Both the position numbers and the translations under genes were made by a program. A stretch of 64,000 nt of DNA from Pochonia chlamydosporia 170 (lineage: Eukaryota; Ascomycota; Sordariomycetes; Hypocreales; Clavicipitaceae). The notes beneath the pieces were generated by a model. That model was given only the letters and a program-made list of their open reading frames with translations. It searched no databases and was not told where the DNA came from. How positions within the stretch are numbered: position 1 is the first letter of the stretch; every line of letters starts with the position of its first letter. Shown here piece by piece: positions 57,539 through 64,000 of this stretch. The DNA lies in NCBI RefSeq assembly GCF_001653235.2, contig NW_019154062.1:1-64000 (forward strand), in the 5' to 3' direction.

Positions 57539-58689
57539 CTATACCTGGCGCTGGCTGTCGTCGGCCCCGAGTCCTGTGGCGGCGTTTGCATCTGGAGTTG
57601 CTGGAGTTGCTGCGTGGCCTGATGCAGATCCAAACCGACGTCGGAGCGTCTCGACGTACCCAATCGGTCTGCCACGGGCTAAGCCCACCACGTCTTGGAC
57701 ACCCCCATATGCAAGCCCAAACAACAATCCAAGCTTGGCTGTGCGTCCGGCTGTTGACAGCGAAAACCTATCTGCATGATGCAGCCGAAAGTCGGCCGCT
57801 TGTTAGCCAAGCGTCTCATTTGCGTTTGCATTTGTGATGGCGGACGCCTGCCACGTAATAAAAAATAAAAACCCCGGCGCTTGCCATCTTTCGTAAGGCC
57901 TTTGATCCAAAACTGCTGTCGACAAACGCAGGACTTGGACCTCTGACCTCTGACCTCTGACCTCCGCACTACAAGATTGACGCCAGAGAACAAAGAGACA
58001 AGGATGGATGACAAAGTCGACTGCGACTGGAGAACAAAAGGGAAACGAAAGCGTCATTGAAGTCGGGGAAAATTAAGCGTCATCTTGACAAGAGGGTAAA
58101 TGTGGGTTTTTGGTAACGCGGTCGGAGTGTTATATCCGGACTGCTTGCTCACTTGACTTGAGGCTCAAGATGCTCCATCTGTGCAACAAAACGGATGATG
58201 AAGTTGAAGAACGAAATTCCACTTACGCCATAAAGAAAACGCACCCGCAACGCTAAGAGTTGCAACTGTCGTCGAAAACATGTCGCTGCAACCACGATAC
58301 CGATCTACGGTGCTTTCCAGCCCCAGTGCAACGAAGCTCCAAAAGCTGGTCTTGGCCCCCATCCGGAAGCCTTCGCGGATCCCGCCCTGCATTGCGTGAT
58401 AGTTTTTGGATTTGTGATAGAAGTACCATCCCGTCGTAGTGTCGGGCATCTTGTGTGCGTGCTCTGCTCTAAACCGCAGCTGGGACATCTGCCCGCCCTG
58501 CATGGCACCAAGCGTAAAGCCAATGACCCCCGACGATACTGTCCCGAGCAGGATGCGAGCTGGTGTTGCAATTGATAGCCGGGGGTATGGGTCTGATGGA
58601 AATGCATCATGATTTTGGTGCAACGACGGCGAAGGTGTGGTTGTAGAGCTCGTCGCCACAGTCATATCTGTAGATGTTGGGCGATCCAT
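57539..58689 (-). CDS. Tim17/Tim22/Tim23-family-like membrane protein
   Basis: Two exons, 58689-58227 and 57771-57539. The intron is 455 nt (GTAAGT donor, CATGCAG acceptor), in frame, giving 231 residues. Exon 1 has a Ser/Thr-rich N-terminus, then Gly-rich helices (RILLGTVSSGVIGFTLGAMQ, GIREGFRMGAKTSFWSFVAL, STTVATLSVAGAFSLW). Exon 2 completes the last helix: RFSLSTAGRTAKLGLLFGLA, YGGVQDVVGLARGRPIGYVE and a basic tail. The joined product makes a sensible four-helix protein. Reading through the donor would end after 22 unrelated residues. Likely mitochondrial inner membrane; a specific translocase role is not proved. Confidence 0.75.
57938..57966. repeat. 7-bp tandem repeat inside the Tim17/22-like intron
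   Basis: Four tandem copies of GACCTCT (the last is GACCTCC). It lies within the 455-nt intron and may explain the intron's size. Confidence 0.8.
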
Positions 58690-59426
58690 GACGGGGACGT
58701 GTGTCGCCTGCTTTGGGACGACCAGACGGCGCGCACAGTTTGGTAATAATCAAGGCTGATCGCCCCCTCCCCAAAGCAAGAATGCAGTCCCGTGGAATGT
58801 TGGCCTGTCCTTGTTCTGTTTCTTGTGATGTTTTTGGGTTTCCCTTTGTTCGGGTGTCCCCTATCAACTTGCTTATCACCTCGCCTCGTCGATCGGTTGA
58901 CAAAGATTGAAATGAGCTTGGCTTATCTAGAGCGAATGACGTGAACGATCGCAGTTGTCGAACAAAGAACGATCAAGATCAAGGAGGCCCCGAGGCTATG
59001 CGAACGCGTGCATGCGGAGTTGGTTGGCGACCAGCAAAGGGCGAGACAGGACGCTGTGCGTTGGGCGTCAATGTCGATGTCGTCCAAGGAGATGCATCAA
59101 GCTTTTGTTCTTGACTTGACGTTTTTTTCGTCGCCTGCAATCGCCTGAAATTCAACGTCCCTGGCCGGAGCGGAGCTTCCAAATACCGTGCCACGTGCCC
59201 CACACACGGCTTGAGCCGCACAGTGCTTCCCAGGAATGTTTGCTCTGCAAATCACGTGATGTTGGTTTCCATGCACTCCGTGAGCGCTTCACGGGTGCTT
59301 GTGAAGCAGCAGTGAGATGAGCAACATTGTCAACGGCTTCCAACTACACTGAGCGCATATTTCAGACGCAGCAATGGCATGTTACCGTAATAAACTACTA
59401 TTTGATACTGATGAAGCTAATACCAG
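58690..59426. other. Divergent promoter region
   Basis: Lies between the Tim17/22-like gene (minus) and the small conserved gene (plus). A tiny first exon of the latter may lie here (candidate 59271-59279, GTGAGC donor). Two CACGTGAT/CACGTG-like sites occur near 59190 and 59254. Confidence 0.4.
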
Positions 59427-59846
59427 ACACAGAGTACCGTAGATGATGGCCACATCTCGCTGCGGCTCAAGCACGGCATTCACACAATCTACATGTTTGC
59501 AGATGCGCACGCGCCCATGTCTGAAGTTACGCAGGAGCTGGTTGAACTTTTGAGAGAACGGTACCCAGACGGGCTCACCACGGCTATTGCACCACCCAAG
59601 ACCATGACAGTCCCTTCAGACCCCAAACTCGCCTACGCGGTTCTCAACGTCCCCAATGACCCTTCACGGGGATGGAAGAGAATCAAGACAGGCGAGGACG
59701 AAGTCAACACACCGACAAAATCCGGGCTAAAGAACAACAGCATCGTTGCTTTTACGTTTATTTCAGACGATCAAGACGAGGACGACGTGTTATTCGAGGT
59801 GGAATGGCCAAAGGACGACGACGAAATGTACGAGCAAGCGGGGTGA
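59427..59846 (+). CDS. Small conserved fungal protein, start exon unresolved
   Basis: Frame is open from an intron acceptor (ATACCAG, ends 59426) to the stop at 59846, ~139 residues. Segments are TVDDGHISLRLKHGIHTIYM, APMSEVTQELVELLRERYPD, PPKTMTVPSDPKLAYAVLNV, DPSRGWKRIKTGEDEVNTPT and VEWPKDDDEMYEQAG. The strand-strand-helix opening (ISLRLKHGIHTIYMFAD ... LLELLRERYP-like) resembles a ubiquitin-like fold, but this is an impression only. I recall close ascomycete homologues without known function. The first exon is not certain: an ATG CAC TCC exon at 59271-59279 followed by a 147-nt intron would be in phase. An ATG at 59493 inside the conserved region would cut it. Confidence 0.65.
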   Translation, partial: TQSTVDDGHISLRLKHGIHTIYMFADAHAPMSEVTQELVELLRERYPDGLTTAIAPPKTMTVPSDPKLAYAVLNVPNDPSRGWKRIKTGEDEVNTPTKSGLKNNSIVAFTFISDDQDEDDVLFEVEWPKDDDEMYEQAG

Positions 59847-60233
59847 AATCTGTGCCGTAATTTTCGTTACGACATCGCAACCACCACAGCCCGCAGAATT
59901 CCTGCCGAAAAAAACTCTGCAAGGCAACCAGCCTAGCTTCACGACAATAACAAACCCCCCTCCGATATAGGATGGGGTAAGTTTGAATGGACTGCGGCTA
60001 TCGACGCAACGCGCAAGACGGGGTCAATGGGGTTCACAATAAGGCATTTTAAGCCACACCCCACCACCGGCACTGGCTTTTCTTGCTGCTCATATGATGT
60101 GGTGGAGATGGTGGAATGGGTTCAAGCTTAATTCAGAGTGGAAATACGGAGTAAAAACTACATAATACAATCTTGATTCATGCTGCTCACTGGCCCTTGC
60201 GTGGAAGTTTCTGCTGTGGATGACGGTGGGCGT
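59847..60233. other. Convergent 3' region
   Basis: Between the stops of the small conserved gene (plus) and the DJ-1/PfpI gene (minus). No feature was recognised. Confidence 0.4.
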
Positions 60234-61182
60234 TTAAAGCGTGCGAAACACCTTGAGAACCTCTTCAGCCGTGGCGGTAGCACTAGCTGGGTTGGCGCCG
60301 GTAACAATACGTCCGTCTGAGATGGCAAAAGCATCCCATGGCCCTGGAGGTGAAACATCTGCGCAGATATTAGCTTTCTTGGTTCGGTGTTGCTGTCATG
60401 CGCTATGGCTTACATGTTGCTCCTGCGCTGGCGGCTGACGACTCAATCGTGGGCCGGTCCCAGCTCTTGATGGTGTCTAGGACGCCTTCCTCCTCTTCAC
60501 CCCGCGTGGTGAAACCTGTAACTTTTTTACCAGAAATAATGGACTTGGAAGTAGATGGGTCAATAATCCCCGGGAAGATTGCACCACCATGGCATCTGGC
60601 AGAAAGGAACTGTCAACTTTGAACCAGAAGTAGTCTAGGGTAGCACTTACACTGCGGAGATGATTGCACCATTGCTGTACATCTTTGCGGCAATGGATTG
60701 CAAGCCCTTTGCATTGGGATAATCGATCAGCGAAGCATGGCCAGCTGAGGCGAAGAAGATGGTATACTAAAGTTACTTTGGTTAGCTGTGTCCCGTCATC
60801 AACTGTGGTACTGTTTGGGTTGGAACATCTACAAACACACCTGAGCGGGGTCAATATCGCTGGGCTTCAGAAGTTTATCCAACTTGGATCGAAACTCGCT
60901 GGTATGATCTTCCCAGATAGCCCGTTCCTCGTCAGACAGCCAATCTTTCTGCTGCGACAGCCAGTCAGGCTGATAGGTGCCCGTCTCAGACACAAGATCA
61001 ACCTCGAACCCAAACTTGCGGAACACCTCAAATGGATGGAGGGCCTCGGTGATGAAGAGACCTGCGTGGAGGTGAGCAATTTGAATGTAGGTATGGCAAG
61101 GTTTTGGTCACATACCAGTTTCTTTGCCGTCCGGATACAACGGAGCGTGGGCGGAAGTAATGGCGATGAGGGCCTTTGTCAT
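60234..61182 (-). CDS. DJ-1/PfpI family protein (Hsp31-like)
   Basis: Five exons: 61182-61116, 61061-60841, 60766-60651, 60595-60414 and 60358-60234. The introns are 54-74 nt, giving 236 residues. The start is [20 protein letters not shown]. An insertion region ([20 protein letters not shown]) is followed by [18 protein letters not shown]. The nucleophile elbow [14 protein letters not shown] spans intron 3, with Cys as in Hsp31/DJ-1 (usually CHGP). [15 protein letters not shown] and [20 protein letters not shown] complete the fold. Hsp31-like proteins act as glyoxalase III or stress chaperones. It is divergent from a Zn2Cys6 gene, with 346 bp between start codons, so the factor may regulate it. 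Confidence 0.9.
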
Positions 61183-61528
61183 TTTGGGAGGTGGGGGGTG
61201 ATGCAATGTTGAAAGCTTACTGAGTTGTTGTAGTGACGGCTGTGTGTCTGAATGGAGATGAATATTTGATTACGATTTTGCACCTGGGATTCACTCTGAC
61301 ATTTATATCTTGATTCACAGTCCGATTCCCTCGGTCTGAGATGGTGAAGATGGTGGTTGATTTGACAGATCGGGCAGGTGGGGCATGAAAAGTTGTGGAT
61401 CAAGATTATCAACTCCGACGGAAGCACTTTGAGTTTAGGATTGATTTGTCGACATGTAGTCTTCCAAATGTCAGCTCCGTCGGAGGCATGGAGTTGTGTT
61501 TTGTGCCATCTTACAGCATCAGTAACTT
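61183..61528. promoter_or_regulatory. Shared divergent promoter (DJ-1-like / Zn2Cys6)
   Basis: A 346-bp interval between divergent start codons. It contains direct/inverted CTCCGTCGGAG-like sequences (CTCCGACGG near 61410 and CTCCGTCGG near 61472), in which CGG/CCG triplets are typical contact sites of Zn2Cys6 proteins. Binding is inferred, not shown. Confidence 0.45.
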
Positions 61529-63861
61529 ATGAACCGAACAAGGAAGCGCCAGAAGGTGAATACGGCCTGCCAGAGATGCCGGCAGCGCAAACTAGGAGTA
61601 TGGCCATGGTTCTCGGGATGCGGTTGAGGACTGGGCTAATTGAAGGCTTGAACAGTGTGATGCGACACGACCCTGCGTCCACTGCCTCCGAGCTGATGTA
61701 GAATGCATCCCTCGTCTGATAGACACGCGGCAGCAACATTCTTCGACGACGTCCACACACGCGGAATCTTTAGCCAACGATGCGGGAAGCAGACCCTCTG
61801 TTGAGGCCACGGCCGTGCTGCCGGAGAGCAGTATCGTGGATTTGAGCACCATGGTGAGACGGCAGTGAAAACAGCTGCGCGCGCAAGGCTAACTGTACCA
61901 AACGCAGATATTCTCCAAGATGAGCCGAGATCGCGGTATGGATCATGATACGTCGGCATTGCCAGGCGGACACAAGATTGCACACTTCCAACACCTCCGG
62001 GGTCGACATTGGCGCCAGATTGTCGAATGGCAACTTCCACCTGATGATGTGCTTGAAAAGCTTGTCGACCAGTTCTTTGCATCTGTCAATTGGTTCATGA
62101 TGGCAAGTACCACTTGCTCCGTATTGAAACACAGCTAATCTGTGCAACAGGTGTTTCATGAACGGTCATTCCGCCAGATGTATGCTAACCTTGTTGCTTC
62201 CGAACAAGTCTCTTACCACGAGGAAAACTTCCTGTGGTTAAGCATGTTGGTTGTTGGTCTTGGGGCTCATTATTCTTCAATATCCCCATCTGCGGAACAG
62301 ACTGATCTCAACTTGCAGCAACTATCTCAAACGCTCCTAACCAGCATTGAGCTCCGATACCTGCAAATTATCGGCTGCTCAACTTTGGAAGCGGTTCAGA
62401 TATGCGTCCTACTGGGAAGTTTTCATCTCTTCAATGGCCGACCAAATGCTGCCTTGGGAATACTAGGAAGCGGCGTCAAAATTGCCCAGATCATCGGGTT
62501 GCATCGTGAATCAATGTGGAGAGGTGTGTCGAGTGTGGCCAGGGAGGCGCGGCGACGAACATGGTGGGCTTTGGAGGTGTTTGATAAGTAAGTTAGGCGC
62601 GTATTCCTTGCGACTGTATTGATGGCTGAACCGGTGTAGGTATGCGGCTATTGCTTTCGGACGGCCATGCAGTATTGACGATTCCGACTGCGATGTTGCC
62701 ATGGTGTCCGAGCCTAGAGCCGAGACGGAGCCGTTGCTTCTGTATCACCAGTGGAAGTTTCGACTGTATAGAATCATGGGACCTTTCCTCGGCCGGCGGC
62801 TGCAAACTAATCGGCTCGAAAACGTCAGTTCTATACACCGTCAATTATCGCAGTGGCGAGAGGAAGTGCCGGCGGCCCTGAGAATAGAGACCCACGAAAC
62901 GACGTCTGAACGGCTATCGCTGCTGGAAATGCAAGCTCTGTCTCTACAACTCACCTATGACAATCTTCAAATTATCCTACACCGTAGCGCAGCATTCCAC
63001 ATGACGGATGATGCAAAGAATGCCGAAAGCACAGGCATTACAAATCCCTTCTCCCACCAGCAGTTATTTGAGTCTGCCATACGGACATCGGAGCTGTACA
63101 AATATTCGCATGCGTTGCAAGAATGTCGGAGGACACATGCCAATATGCATATCGGAATCACGCTTTTCACGGCTGGAGTTGTTCTGTGCGCGATTTGCCT
63201 CTTTCAACCTATGTCCGAGGTCAGTCAAAAGGCCAAGACTGGTATCATGCGTATCATTCGGATCTGCCAGGACAACTCGTCTGCGCAACATCTCGTCTCG
63301 GTGCAGTGTGTCAAGATTTTGGAAGGGTTGGTTGCGGCTGTTTTGCAGCTCGAGAATCAGGTCATAACAGGGAGATCGACGGATTCTGTTGCTACTATGG
63401 AGATCCAAAGGGACAGATCTGAGGGCCGAGGTGAGAGTCCTGAAGCTACTTCTCTCGGACCGGATGCGACAGGTAGCTCTACTGTTCATGGTTTGGGTAG
63501 ACGAGATGACCGCGCATTGGACCCCCTGCAAGAAGGTATGTATCCATCAGAGTTTTGTTGGCCGCGAAAATGAGACATGCTGACGAGGTCTTTATTAGTA
63601 TTCGCTCGTCATGTACAAAGGTCTTTTCCTCCAAGGGATTCGCAAGGGGACTTGCCGACAAGGGATGGAGCTGTTGGCCAACAAGAGCCACAGGACTCGG
63701 AGTTGGCACCCGACCAAGTATTAGATCCGGCGATGGGATTCGATTGGAATGGCGATTTGTCTCTGCTGATGGACTCCGGACTTGGAGATGCTAGCCAGTT
63801 GTGGCTTTGGGCGGATTCGTTGAATTTTGACTCGTTCACGGAATCTAACGAGGGAAGATGA
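61529..63861 (+). CDS. Zn2Cys6 transcription factor with GC-AG intron
   Basis: Six exons: 61529-61597, 61656-61853, 61908-62102, 62151-62587, 62640-63535 and 63599-63861. All phases match, giving 685 residues. The zinc cluster, split by intron 1, is ACQRCRQRKLGC ... CVHCLRADVEC, with Gly where the third-Cys neighbour is usually basic. The middle homology region has VDQFFASVNWFMMVFHERSF across intron 3, IGLHRESMWRG, REARRRTWWALEVFDKYAAI and FGRPCSIDDSDCD. The C-terminus is Asp/Leu/Trp-rich (LLMDSGLGDASQLWLWADSL), like an activation domain. Intron 3 begins GCAAGT, the known minor GC donor. Without it the conserved NWFMM-VFHERSF junction is lost. Confidence 0.9.
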
Positions 63862-64000
63862 GCCGCAGATTCAGATGTGAGGGCAATTGCATGTGAGCCT
63901 TTGTCATGCTAGATATAAGCAGCCAGCTACCAGCATGCAGATGCCCTCTGCCCTCCATTGCTGTCTCAACTGGTTGCCCTTGAGGAAACTGAGCGGCCGA
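63862..64000. other. 3' flank to window end
   Basis: No feature was seen after the stop codon of the Zn2Cys6 gene. Confidence 0.4.

Noticed and set aside
56946..57779. 277-codon plus-strand frame
   Set aside because: Starts with GTG and is antisense to the last exon of the Tim17/22-like gene; no family resemblance.

Overview
This window is nuclear DNA of a filamentous ascomycete, most likely a Sordariomycete and probably Hypocreales. The evidence is many short introns (about 45-85 nt) with GTRNGT donors and CTAAY/CTGAC branch points, Zn2Cys6 regulators with fungal TF domains, a FunK1 kinase, a HET-type remnant, a grg-1/ccg-1 homologue and a BCS1-type AAA protein. Gene models were built by hand from splice signals, reading-frame continuity and family knowledge. 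No database search was run.

Left part (about 1-19.4 kb): accessory-looking DNA. It has a decayed ORF at the left edge, a small hypothetical gene, a divergent pair of kinase-like genes (APH-type and FunK1), an unrecognised three-exon gene (6389-7174), a zinc-binding protein broken by a frameshift (7240-8486) and a 9-bp minisatellite. Next comes a 1,584-residue protein made of a BCS1-type AAA ATPase joined by a clear intron to a ~1,000-residue C-terminal extension with internal repeats (9642-14513). After it lie a short acidic ORF, a HET-family C-terminal half behind a membrane segment, and a large chromo-like nuclear protein.

Middle part (20.5-34.5 kb): a thioredoxin with CxxS in place of CxxC, a grg-1/ccg-1 homologue, a secreted M28 aminopeptidase, an amino acid permease, a DUF3140/HVA1-type protein, a Sec14-like lipid-transfer protein, a 5'-truncated P450 and a 703-residue M3 metallopeptidase.

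Right part (35.9-64 kb): regulators and housekeeping genes. These are a Zn2Cys6 factor convergent with a bZIP factor, a saccharopine-dehydrogenase-like reductase, a BuGZ/ZNF207-type zinc-finger protein, a 1,210-residue Zn2Cys6 factor, the KEOPS subunit Cgi121, mitochondrial proline dehydrogenase, a Tim17/22-family protein with a 455-nt intron, a small conserved protein, and a DJ-1/PfpI protein divergent from a third Zn2Cys6 factor that uses a GC-AG intron.

No operon-like or metabolite-cluster logic was found: there is no PKS, NRPS or terpene backbone enzyme. Functional links are limited to shared promoters of divergent pairs. The most unusual locus is the BCS1-AAA/repeat fusion, next to HET-like and FunK1 genes that are typical of fungal accessory regions. 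No tRNA, rRNA or CRISPR was seen.
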